From DASRFA01 sp035651755 (GTDB lineage Bacteria > Desulfobacterota > Binatia > UBA12015), in the NCBI GenBank assembly GCA_035651755.1, contig DASRFA010000013.1, positions 434,001 to 498,000 of the forward strand: 64,000 nt of DNA, read 5' to 3'. Positions within the stretch are counted from its first letter, which is position 1. Every line of letters starts with the position of its first letter. Shown here in pieces: positions 15,415-23,029 of the stretch. A model generated the notes under the pieces. It was given only the letters and a program-made list of their open reading frames with translations, searched no databases and was not told the origin of the DNA. A program made the translations under genes and the position numbers.

Positions 15415-15930
15415 TCATGACGCGACCCCGAGCGCCGCGTTGACCGCGGCCTCGCGCTCCTCGATCTGGCGACGGAGGCTGTCGGTGTCCTTGTTGAGGC
15501 CCGCGAGGAGCCGCTTCTCGAGGTCGTCGAACGCCGCCTCGTAGGAGCTGCCCTGGCCCTCCGCGATCAGGAGTCCGCGACCGCGGGCCCCGGCGACGAA
15601 CTTGTCGTTCGCGGCGTTGTTGCTGGGGTGAATGTAGATGTCGTCGATTGGCCTCCCCTGGCCGATCTCCGCGAGCTTCGCGACGCGCGTCAGCTGGCCG
15701 ACGGAGTTCGCGGCGCGGACGACCTGCGCGGCGGCGTCGTTTTCGACGACAGTGAAGTCCTCGCCGTTGATCGTCGCGCAGATGCGCCCACGCTCCTCGT
15801 CGAGCCAGACCTTCTCTACTCCGACGAGCGAGAGGAGATCGGTCGCCGTTACCTCGCCGCGGATCGTGCGCAGAGAGACCGCCACGGTTGTTGGCTCGGC
15901 CTGCCTGTTGGTTCCCTTGGATGTCGACAT
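15415..15930 (-). CDS. Phage hypothetical protein with C-terminal coiled coil
   Basis: A 171-aa protein. The ATG at 15930 is chosen because GGGAG sits six bases upstream, rather than the ATG two codons earlier. The first 100 residues look like a compact beta/alpha domain; residues 125-165 form a charged heptad-like helix. Possibly an oligomeric DNA-binding or host-takeover protein; not recognised. Confidence 0.6.
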   Translation of the reverse strand: MSTSKGTNRQAEPTTVAVSLRTIRGEVTATDLLSLVGVEKVWLDEERGRICATINGEDFTVVENDAAAQVVRAANSVGQLTRVAKLAEIGQGRPIDDIYIHPSNNAANDKFVAGARGRGLLIAEGQGSSYEAAFDDLEKRLLAGLNKDTDSLRRQIEEREAAVNAALGVAS

Positions 15931-15958
15931 TGTCATCTCCCGCGGCGCGCGGCCGCGC

Positions 15959-16192
15959 TCAGTAGTCCGCGAGTCCTTCTTTGAACGCGAACCATGGTTT
16001 GACCACGAGCTGCCCTTCGTGCCCGGGCTCGAAGACCTCTGAGTCGTCCATGATCACCGAGTGGGGTACCCAGAGTTCGCGCGGCGGGTTGCCGGGGATC
16101 GCACAGAGGAGCGCGAGGCCCGAGTCGCAACCGCGGATTGCGCGCACGCCGTCGATCGGCGTGGCGTTGGTGTCGCGGCCGTTCGACTTCAT
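15959..16192 (-). CDS. Conserved phage protein of unknown function
   Basis: A 77-aa protein with a LWVPHSVIMDDSEVF and LVVKPWFA pattern. It resembles small phage proteins often found near DNA-replication genes, whose sequence suggests a small beta-barrel. The ATG overlaps the upstream stop (TGATG). Function unknown. Confidence 0.6.
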   Translation of the reverse strand: MKSNGRDTNATPIDGVRAIRGCDSGLALLCAIPGNPPRELWVPHSVIMDDSEVFEPGHEGQLVVKPWFAFKEGLADY

Positions 16193-16734
16193 CACGGACG
16201 CTCTCCGGGCACGCAGTTGCGGCGGACGTCCGGGCGCGCCTCCGCCTCGGTCAGCTCGATTTCGATTGCGAAGAGCAGCCGAGAGCAGGCGCGGTAGATG
16301 TGGCCCCACTCACCCTCGCTGCGATCGAGCTCCTCGTGCGCAAACAGGTGAGCCAGGACGTGACGGAGGTGCTGGCGCACGGGGATACCGCGCCAGTTCC
16401 GGTCGTCACCGTACTTGTCCTCGCCGTGCTTCAGGACGCGGCCGATCTCGAGGATTGAGAGACCCATTGAGCGCTCGGGCAACTGAACGAGGAGCTCTTC
16501 GAGCGCGCTCGCGAGGCCGGCGACGTCGCCCGTCCCGAGTCCGTGCGCGAGGTGATCCAGTACGTGGTCGCGCACGTCGTCGATCCAGTCTGCCTCTTCG
16601 CAGTTGATGCGATGCATGATCTCTGCAATCGCCCGCGGCGTGACGTCGAGCGCGAACGGGCAGAGGCTCTCTTTGCTGCCGTTCTCGTGGACGACCATCG
16701 GGGCGTCCGGGCCCATGTCCTTCGCGAGATCCAT
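16192..16734 (-). CDS. DUF5664-like phage nucleotide pyrophosphohydrolase
   Basis: A 180-aa protein. Its C-terminal half has the pattern LKHGEDKYGDDRNWRGI, a histidine-containing helix (HLRHVLAHLFAHEE) and a final ALF/LLFAIE helix, typical of phage dATP/dGTP diphosphohydrolase-like (DUF5664) proteins of the all-alpha NTP-PPase superfamily. The N-terminal 90 residues are unrelated and unknown. ATG at 16734 with GGGGTGAGG directly upstream. A second pyrophosphohydrolase lies 3 kb away. Confidence 0.65.
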   Translation of the reverse strand: MDLAKDMGPDAPMVVHENGSKESLCPFALDVTPRAIAEIMHRINCEEADWIDDVRDHVLDHLAHGLGTGDVAGLASALEELLVQLPERSMGLSILEIGRVLKHGEDKYGDDRNWRGIPVRQHLRHVLAHLFAHEELDRSEGEWGHIYRACSRLLFAIEIELTEAEARPDVRRNCVPGERP

Positions 16735-16736
16735 CC

Positions 16737-16940
16737 TCACCCCTCCACCACCACGTCCACTTGCCACCCGAGGCTGCGCAGTAGCTTGACGCAGCCAAGG
16801 CAGAGCAGATGCGGCCGGTCGTCGCAGTGGCCGCTGGGGGCCCTCGCAACGAACCGGTGCACCGAACGGTCTTCGTTCGACCCGAGGTCCGGGTCGGAGG
16901 ACGCCGGCACCGAGGCCGCGTTACACGCGGAGCACCTCAC
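16737..16940 (-). CDS. Phage small zinc-knuckle protein
   Basis: A 67-aa protein with CSAC at the N-terminus and C..CLGC in the second half, a four-cysteine zinc-binding layout. The GTG start overlaps the upstream stop (GTGA). Such proteins are common at the start of phage early operons; function unknown. Confidence 0.55.
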   Translation of the reverse strand: MRCSACNAASVPASSDPDLGSNEDRSVHRFVARAPSGHCDDRPHLLCLGCVKLLRSLGWQVDVVVEG

Positions 16941-17068
16941 GTGCGGCGCCTCGCGATGCGCTTCTCGAGGCACCGGAGACAAAGGCACGGCAGCCTGCCG
17001 ACGCGCGTGGAGCGGGCGCCGTCCCTGGCACCCGCCCCGCCCCTCCACGTCTTCCCTTTTCCCTCCAT
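16937..17068 (-). CDS. Phage small Cys-rich basic protein (43 aa)
   Basis: A 43-aa basic peptide: ATG at 17068 with GGAGGGGGTG upstream, a Gly/Arg-rich front half and CLCLRCLEKR near the end. It is the first gene of the leftward cluster, so the early promoter should lie at about 17070-17200. It was missed by length filters but fits the strand, ribosome binding site and GTGA junction. Confidence 0.5.
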   Translation of the reverse strand: MEGKGKTWRGGAGARDGARSTRVGRLPCLCLRCLEKRIARRRT

Positions 17069-17244
17069 CCCCCAACACCCCCTCCAGCACCACCGCGCCC
17101 CGAGCCCCTTACCTCGTCACGGCCCCTGCCGCGCCCGAGATCTTACAACGCGATCGTCAGCTAGAATTTCTCGTTGTGTGATTGACGCCCGGACGTCGGA
17201 AATCCGCGTCTGGCGCCGAATTTTAGTCCTGCAGGTTCCAGTGG

Positions 17245-17394
17245 ATGGACCAGCCGCGCGAGGGCCGTCGCGACGGCGAGAACCAGTGGATCGGCGTCGT
17301 CGACATCCAGGACGACCTGCGCCAGCCGCTCGCGGACGCGATGCGCGAGGTGAACGCGACGCTGGTCGCGCGCCGCGCCGCGCTCGCGCGTTAG
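17245..17394 (+). pseudogene. Possible 3' remnant of a host gene at the phage boundary
   Basis: A 49-codon open frame on the strand opposite to the phage genes, with G or C at almost every third position and a protein-like sequence (WIGVVDIQDDL, then an Ala/Arg-rich helix). An in-frame TAG at 17224 cuts it off upstream, and the ATG at 17245 lacks a ribosome binding site. It reads like the tail of a gene whose front was removed at the phage junction. Family unknown. Confidence 0.45.
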
Positions 17395-17396
17395 CT

Positions 17397-19319
17397 CTAA
17401 GGAGAAGCGGGCGCGCCGACAGCGATCGTCGCCGACGCCGACTGTCCGCCCGATGCCGGCGACGCGGGAAACGTCGCGGACACCGTTGCGCTTCCCGGCG
17501 CGATCAACCGGAACGCTCCGGCTCCGAGGCAGTCGCCTGCGGACGGAACGGCGACGATGCTCGCATCCGACGACGTCCAGTCGGCGAGCTTCGTCACGCC
17601 GCGCTGCTTTCCACCCGGGAACGTCGCAACTGCGCCGAGCCGCAGCACCTCGCCCGCCGAGCCGGTCGCGACGCCGCCCTCCCCGACCCGCGTGATCGCG
17701 AGCGACTCGACCACGGCTGGGACCTCGAGCGCTCCGTTGCGCGGCGGGGCGCCGTCCGAGCCGATTCCCAAAGCGGCATCGAAAGCGGTGATCGTCGCCT
17801 GACCGGCGGCGAGGCCCGTCGCCTCGCCCGCTGTGGAGCCGCCGCTCGCGATCGCGATCACGCTCGGATCGCTCGCCGTCCACGTCACCCGTCGCGTCCC
17901 GTCGAAGCGCGATCCGTCGGAGAGCAGGTAGAGCGCGCGCATCGAATGCGCCGTGCCCGACGGCACGATCGCGCGGCGCGGCGATACGGCGATGCGAACG
18001 ACGGTCGGGCCGCACGCGATGCGCGAGTCGCCGCCGGTCGCGGTCGACGTGATGCCGGTCGGGCGGTCGAGCGCGGAGATCGTCGCGAAGCCCGACTGGT
18101 GGCACTCCACCACGCCTTCGCGGTCGACCGAGGCGATGCCCGCGTCGCTCGAGGACCACTGGACGCGGCTCGTGTAGGTGAGCGGCTCGCAGCTGCTCTC
18201 GAACGTCGCGCGCGCCTTCAAAGCCCCCGTCTCGCCCGGCAGCAGGACGGTGCTCTCGGGGAGCACCCGAAGCGCAGTCAGTCCGGCGACGACGGTGAGC
18301 GCGCCCTGGCGCGGATCGCTCGACGCGCTCGAGAGGCCGGTCGGGCGGTCGACCGCGATCACGGTCGTCTCGCCTGCGGCTTCCGCGGTGGCGCGTCCGA
18401 TCGCGTCGATCGTGGCGATCGTCGGATCGGCGACGCTCCAGTCGACATCGGTTGCGAGCTCGATCTCCTCGCCGCCGGCGAACGTTCCGAACGCGTGGTA
18501 GATGGTCGGCGTCCCCACGACCAGCACGCGCTTCGCGGGGCGGAGGCGGATCGATCGCAGCTCGCCGAGCACGCGTACGACGTTCCAGTCTTCCGGCGTC
18601 GAGACGATGCCGGTCGTCGGCTCCGTGGCCGCGATGCGCGCGGTGCCGGTCCGGAGCGCGGTGACGACGCCGCCGTCGACGGCGACGACGTCGGGATCGC
18701 TCGAGGTCCACGTCACCTGCGGAAGCGGCACCCACGCCCGGCCGTCCGCGAACTCGCCGTACGCGCTCGCCCCGCCCGTCTGCCCGAGCCGCGCGAGGGA
18801 AGGCCAGACGAAGACGTGCACCGCGACGAGCGGCGGGCACGGCCCCTCGACGATGTCGTCACACTTGCTCGCGCAGCCCGTGTAGCCGCCCTCGCACTCG
18901 CAGTCCCACTCGCAGTCGTCGAGGCACTCCGAGACGTCGTCCGGCGATGGCAGCTGGCGGCACGCCTCCTCGCACGCGGCCGATCCGAGCGGACAATCGG
19001 AGTCGTCGCAGTCGTCGTAGCAATCCTCTTCGCACCAGTGGTACTCGCCGGGCGCGACCGGCGGGCAGGCGGCGACGCACGCCTGATAGCCGTCCGGACA
19101 CTCCTCCTCGAAGCACCAGTCCTCGCAGCTCTGCCGGCACATGTCGGCGAGGCCGACGTGGCAGAGGTCGTTGCCGGCGCCCGCTTCGGCGTGTGCTCTT
19201 CCGGGCGCGCCGCTCCAGAATCCGAGCGCGCAGGCGACGGAACACAGCGCGAGCGCAAGCCGGCGATCGGGCCGGCGCGAGCCGCGGGCGCACCCGCGCG
19301 ACGATTCCGCTTTCTCCAT
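17397..19319 (-). CDS. Secreted Cys-rich, Ig-like (BIG2) repeat protein
   Basis: A 640-aa exported protein. A signal peptide (basic RRPDRR, hydrophobic 21-35, cleavage after AHA near 44) is followed by a module with 20 cysteines (about 53-162) in three degenerate repeats. Four to five bacterial Ig-like type 2 repeats follow, each with a W-(T/S)-S-(S/A)-D-x-x-(V/I)-A block (for example VTWTSSDPDVVAV). Such proteins are surface or extracellular. No membrane anchor is seen at the C-terminus. Stand-alone gene. Confidence 0.75.
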   Translation of the reverse strand: MEKAESSRGCARGSRRPDRRLALALCSVACALGFWSGAPGRAHAEAGAGNDLCHVGLADMCRQSCEDWCFEEECPDGYQACVAACPPVAPGEYHWCEEDCYDDCDDSDCPLGSAACEEACRQLPSPDDVSECLDDCEWDCECEGGYTGCASKCDDIVEGPCPPLVAVHVFVWPSLARLGQTGGASAYGEFADGRAWVPLPQVTWTSSDPDVVAVDGGVVTALRTGTARIAATEPTTGIVSTPEDWNVVRVLGELRSIRLRPAKRVLVVGTPTIYHAFGTFAGGEEIELATDVDWSVADPTIATIDAIGRATAEAAGETTVIAVDRPTGLSSASSDPRQGALTVVAGLTALRVLPESTVLLPGETGALKARATFESSCEPLTYTSRVQWSSSDAGIASVDREGVVECHQSGFATISALDRPTGITSTATGGDSRIACGPTVVRIAVSPRRAIVPSGTAHSMRALYLLSDGSRFDGTRRVTWTASDPSVIAIASGGSTAGEATGLAAGQATITAFDAALGIGSDGAPPRNGALEVPAVVESLAITRVGEGGVATGSAGEVLRLGAVATFPGGKQRGVTKLADWTSSDASIVAVPSAGDCLGAGAFRLIAPGSATVSATFPASPASGGQSASATIAVGAPASP

Positions 19320-19527
19320 CGGAACGGACCTCCGCGGTCGCAGGGCCGTCAGGGCGCAGGCACGTTCCGGGAAGGAGGCGGGAGAGGGCGACCGGGCGGC
19401 GTCCCGCGCAAAGCGCGTGCCATGCGCTCGGGCGCGGGATCGAGGTAAATCGCGGATTTCGTCGGGCGTCGCGCCGGGCCGGAGATTGCGTCAGCGCAAG
19501 ATCTGGTCTTTCCGCGGCAGTGGGCCG

Positions 19528-20355
19528 CTATTCCGCGACACCCGCTCGGCAGCCGATCTCGACCAGCGCGCGCGCGCTGTCGGCGAGCTCCGCGGCGTCG
19601 CGATAGCGCGATCCGTGAACGACGCGCGTCACGCCGATGGCGGCGAGCTGCGCGATCGTCTCGCCCGCGGCGTCCGGCTCGCCGAGCGGCAGCGAGGTCA
19701 AGAGCGCGATCTCCGGCGTCGGCTTCCCGCCGGCCGCGGCGCGCTCCTGCAGCTCGGCGATCGGCGCGGCGAGGCGCGCGGGGTCGGGCGCGCCGGTCGG
19801 CATCCAGCCGTCGCCCCACGCGAGCGCGCGGCGGAAGGCGTGCGGCGGCGCGCCGCCGACGAGGATCGGCGGGCGCGGCGGCCGCGGGAGGAAGAGGAAG
19901 CGCCTGCCGTTCGACTCGACCTCGTCGTCGGCGAAGCAGCGCGCGAGGAAGGCGAGCGTGTCGTCGGTCACGCGGCCGCGCGCCGCGAGCGGAACTCCGA
20001 CGGCCTCGAACTCGGCGCGCATCCAGCCGGCGCCGACGCCGAGGAGCATCCGGCCTCCGGAGAGCTCCTGGACGGTCGCGACCCACTTCGCGGTCGCGAG
20101 CGGTGGCCGGTACGGCAGCACGAGCACGCCCGTCCCGAGCCCGACGCGGCTGGTCGCGCCCGCGAGGAACGCGAGCGTCGCGAGCGGATCGAGGTAGCGA
20201 CCCCCCGAGCCCTCCGACTCCTCGCGCGGGATCGCGATGTGGTCCGCGACCCAGACGTCGTCGATGCCCGCGTCCTCGGCCGCGAGCGCGCACGCGCGCA
20301 GCGTCTCGAGCGTCGACTGCGGGCCCATGTTCCGGAGGTGGATGCCGAGCTTCAT
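19528..20355 (-). CDS. LLM-class F420-dependent oxidoreductase
   Basis: A 275-aa luciferase-like TIM-barrel protein: N-terminal MKLGIHLRN, VWVADHIAIP, GTGVLVLPYRPPL, GRMLLGVGAGW, and PPILVGG followed by DGWMPTG. This matches the TIGR03619-type family that uses coenzyme F420 (or FMN). Substrate unknown. ATG at 20355. Not obviously in an operon. Confidence 0.85.
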   Translation of the reverse strand: MKLGIHLRNMGPQSTLETLRACALAAEDAGIDDVWVADHIAIPREESEGSGGRYLDPLATLAFLAGATSRVGLGTGVLVLPYRPPLATAKWVATVQELSGGRMLLGVGAGWMRAEFEAVGVPLAARGRVTDDTLAFLARCFADDEVESNGRRFLFLPRPPRPPILVGGAPPHAFRRALAWGDGWMPTGAPDPARLAAPIAELQERAAAGGKPTPEIALLTSLPLGEPDAAGETIAQLAAIGVTRVVHGSRYRDAAELADSARALVEIGCRAGVAE

Positions 20356-20752
20356 CGCTCAGCCATCCTACGGCGCCCGAGCCGTCGCAATCGGCATCGG
20401 AGCGAGGCGGTGCGCCCTCCGCCTCGCTCCGCGTCGATCAGCGCGTGCTTCCCGAGCCGGTTCCGGAACCGGTCGCCCCCGGTCGCCGAGCCTGCCGTGC
20501 CGCTCCGGCTCGCGCCGGAGCCGCTGCCGGTCGAGCCGCTGCCGCCCATCGCCGCGCCCGAGCCCGTGCCGCCGGTGGCGCCCGCGGGCGCTCGCTCGCT
20601 CGGTCGCGCCCGTTGGCCGCGGCCGCGCGCGGAAGCCTTTTCAGGAAGATGGCGCCACCGGACCGAAGTTGGCGATGGCGGAGGGCGGAAGCGGCGATGC
20701 GAAGACGGCGTCGCCCGACGCGGCGTGCGCGAGCTGCGCTACGCGCGCGGGG
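20356..20752. other. Intergenic region with low-complexity Gly/Ser-coding tract
   Basis: About 400 bases without a convincing gene. On the minus strand 20470-20590 would encode a run of Gly/Ser/Thr/Ala in one frame; after a GGGGG stretch near 20482 the same bias continues in the next frame and stops. This may be a decayed repeat-rich protein tail or simple sequence. No promoter or terminator could be assigned. Confidence 0.4.
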
Positions 20753-21484
20753 TCACCACGATTCGACCCACGGGCGCACGTCCAGCTCGTGGGTCCAGGC
20801 GCTCCGCGCCTGGGCGTGAAGGTGCCAGTAATTTTCTGCGATGGCGTCGGGGTCGAGGAGCCCATCCTGGCCGCGCTCCTCCTTGAGATTCGGGAGGAAC
20901 TGGTGGATGCGGTCTCCGTCGATCGCACCGTCGACGACGACGTGCGCGACGTGGATCCCCTTCGGGCCGAACTCGCGCGCGCCCGACTGCGCGAGCGCCC
21001 GCAGTGCCGCCTTCGCCTGCGCGAACCCGGCGAAGCCGGCCCGGCCGCGGAGCGATCCGGACGCGCCGGTGAAGATGAGAGTTCCCGCGCCACGCGGCAG
21101 CATCGCGGAGACGGCGGCCTTCGCGAAGAAGAAGCCGGCGAGCGCGTTCACGCGCCACATCTCCTCGAGGAAGCCTCGGTCCATGTCCAGGAACCGCTTC
21201 GGCCAGTTGCCGCCGGCGTTGAAGACCGCGGCGGCGAGCGGCGCGTCGGAGGCGTCCGCGCGCGCGACCGCCGAGCGCACGGCGTCCTCGTCCGTCACGT
21301 CCGCGACGACGGCCTCCACCGCGGCGCCGCGCGCGCGCAGATCGTTCGCCGAGGCGTCGAGCTTCTCCGCGGTCCGCCCGAGGATCACGATGCGAAAGCC
21401 CTCGCGCGCGAAGCGCCGCGCGACCGCCGCGCCGAGGCCGCGCGGCGGTCCCACGCCGGCGACGATCGCCGACTGCGTGGTCAT
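20753..21484 (-). CDS. SDR-family protein lacking the catalytic Tyr
   Basis: A 243-aa short-chain dehydrogenase/reductase: a variant glycine-rich dinucleotide motif GVGPPRGLG at 10-18, NAG at about 90, and the FTGASGS strand with its Ser. The YxxxK active site reads FAQAK, so the catalytic Tyr is Phe while the Lys is kept. This subgroup may use another acid or a different reaction. It starts four bases after the upstream gene's stop, so it is co-transcribed with the lysyl-oxidase-like genes. Confidence 0.8.
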   Translation of the reverse strand: MTTQSAIVAGVGPPRGLGAAVARRFAREGFRIVILGRTAEKLDASANDLRARGAAVEAVVADVTDEDAVRSAVARADASDAPLAAAVFNAGGNWPKRFLDMDRGFLEEMWRVNALAGFFFAKAAVSAMLPRGAGTLIFTGASGSLRGRAGFAGFAQAKAALRALAQSGAREFGPKGIHVAHVVVDGAIDGDRIHQFLPNLKEERGQDGLLDPDAIAENYWHLHAQARSAWTHELDVRPWVESW

Positions 21485-21488
21485 CGCG

Positions 21489-21932
21489 TCAGTCCGCGTG
21501 GTGGTGCGCGCCGCACGACCACGCCGGATCGACGAGGCGCATGAGCGCTTCGATCGAGCGCGGATCGCTGCGACCGCTCAGGAGGCACACCGCGCGGTTT
21601 CCGATCCCGGCCGCCGCCTGGGCGTTCAGGACGACGTGCACCTGCCGCTCGAGGAGCGCGCGATCGGCCTTGGATCGGCGCGCCGACTTGTCGTCGAGAT
21701 CGAGCGACAGCGCGGCGAGGCCGGCGCCGAGGGCGTAGGCCGGGGACTCGTCGCGCGTCGCCGCGCTCTCCGCCAGGGTCGCGCGACCGGCGACGGTCGC
21801 CGCGTCGCCCGACGGCGCCGAAAGGACGGATGCGCGGCCGCGATCGACGTCGTCCATGAAGCTCGACCCGGAGGCGATGCCCGAGGACAGGGTCATCGCG
21901 AAGGCGAGCGCGATCACCGCGACGCGCGTCAT
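21489..21932 (-). CDS. Exported protein coupled to lysyl-oxidase-like gene
   Basis: A 147-aa protein with a signal peptide (hydrophobic 5-18, cleavage near ASG) and a mature region ending in CGAHHHAD. Two cysteines (in AVCLL and SCGAHHH) bracket the C-terminal 35 residues, and the His cluster could bind a metal such as copper. ATG overlaps the preceding stop (ATGA) and has GGGAGGCG upstream. Its partner is a copper-enzyme-like protein, so a metallation or partner role is possible. No family recognised. Confidence 0.6.
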   Translation of the reverse strand: MTRVAVIALAFAMTLSSGIASGSSFMDDVDRGRASVLSAPSGDAATVAGRATLAESAATRDESPAYALGAGLAALSLDLDDKSARRSKADRALLERQVHVVLNAQAAAGIGNRAVCLLSGRSDPRSIEALMRLVDPAWSCGAHHHAD

Positions 21933-22990
21933 GGCACGCCTCCCGAGCGCGTGATGAACGGCAGCCGGAGATCGCGCGCGAGGATACGGAACGACGGCGA
22001 CGTGAGCTCGCCGCGCTGAACGGACGCGTCGCGCGCCACGACCTTGATGCGCGCGTTCGGCGTCGCCGAGTCGGTCGGCAGCCGGAGCGAGAAGCGGGAG
22101 CGATCGCCCGGCACGTCGCCGACGAGCTCCTTCCAGGTTTCGCCGTCGTCGGTCGAGAGCCAGATCTCTTGCGTCACGACGCCCTCGTCGTCGTGCGCGC
22201 GCCACGCCACCTCGAGCAGCTCGCCGGCGTGGATGCGGATCGACGATGTCGGCGCGCGGACCGCATCGACGACCGGCGGTGCGTCGGTCGCGGCCGGGAT
22301 GGCGACGTCGACGGTCCCCTCGTCGTTGTCGTAGCGCGTCTCCGTCATGAGGCGGTTCGGGTTCCAGGCCACGTGCAGCTTGTAGTTCCCGGGCGGCAGG
22401 TCCGTCACGTCGATCCACTGGCAGTCGAGGATCGCGGGGTAGAAGTCGGCCCAGCCGACCTGGATGCCCTGGTTCGTGCACGTGTACTTCTTCGGGATCG
22501 TCGAGCCGCGCTCGGAGGGGATCGTGTCCTCGAGGCAGAAGCCCTGCTTCCGCCCGAGACGGACGCGCTGGCCGCTCTCGTCGAGGAGCTCGTAGAGCGC
22601 CGCGCCGCGGAAGTGGTAGTGGCGGTGGCAGGCGCTGTACTCGAAGAGGTCGGGCCGCTGCTTCGGGTCGCCGAGGACGAGGTCCTCGTTGCCGCGGTTG
22701 TGCACGAGGACGTCGAAGCGCAGCAGCTTCCGGATCCCGGCGCCGCCGACGCAGTTCTCGTCCGGATCGAGGACGCACGTTCCCGAGACGGGGACGGTGG
22801 CGTCGAGCGCGGGCGCGCGCTTCGTCGGCGCGTGGTAGATGGCGGTCGCGATCCGCGCCGAGCTCTGCATGCGGGGCACGTCGAGGACCAGGTCCGGGCC
22901 GTCCTGCGCGCGGGCGCGCGTCGCCGCCGAGATGGCGGAAACCGCGGAGAGCGCGGCGATCGCGCACAGGAGCCCGCGTCCGGTCGCCAT
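21929..22990 (-). CDS. Lysyl-oxidase-like secreted protein
   Basis: A 353-aa exported protein (signal peptide to about residue 28, ARA before QD). Residues about 90-225 match the lysyl oxidase fold: CHRHYHF copper motif, ALYELLD, RKQGFCLEDT, QGIQVGWADFY, DCQWIDVTDLPPGNY and NPNRLMTET. The C-terminal ~110 residues look like an Ig/fibronectin-like domain. Lysyl oxidases oxidise primary amines with copper and a Lys-Tyr quinone; bacterial members are poorly characterised. It starts 39 bases after the P450 gene. Confidence 0.8.
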   Translation of the reverse strand: MATGRGLLCAIAALSAVSAISAATRARAQDGPDLVLDVPRMQSSARIATAIYHAPTKRAPALDATVPVSGTCVLDPDENCVGGAGIRKLLRFDVLVHNRGNEDLVLGDPKQRPDLFEYSACHRHYHFRGAALYELLDESGQRVRLGRKQGFCLEDTIPSERGSTIPKKYTCTNQGIQVGWADFYPAILDCQWIDVTDLPPGNYKLHVAWNPNRLMTETRYDNDEGTVDVAIPAATDAPPVVDAVRAPTSSIRIHAGELLEVAWRAHDDEGVVTQEIWLSTDDGETWKELVGDVPGDRSRFSLRLPTDSATPNARIKVVARDASVQRGELTSPSFRILARDLRLPFITRSGGVP

Positions 22991-23029
22991 GGGGACTTCT
23001 TGTCACGCGGCCGCGGAATTTGGAAGGCG

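Noticed and set aside
20352..20549. 65-aa Gly/Ser-rich minus ORF as a gene
   Set aside because: Low-complexity text with frame disruption and no ribosome binding site.
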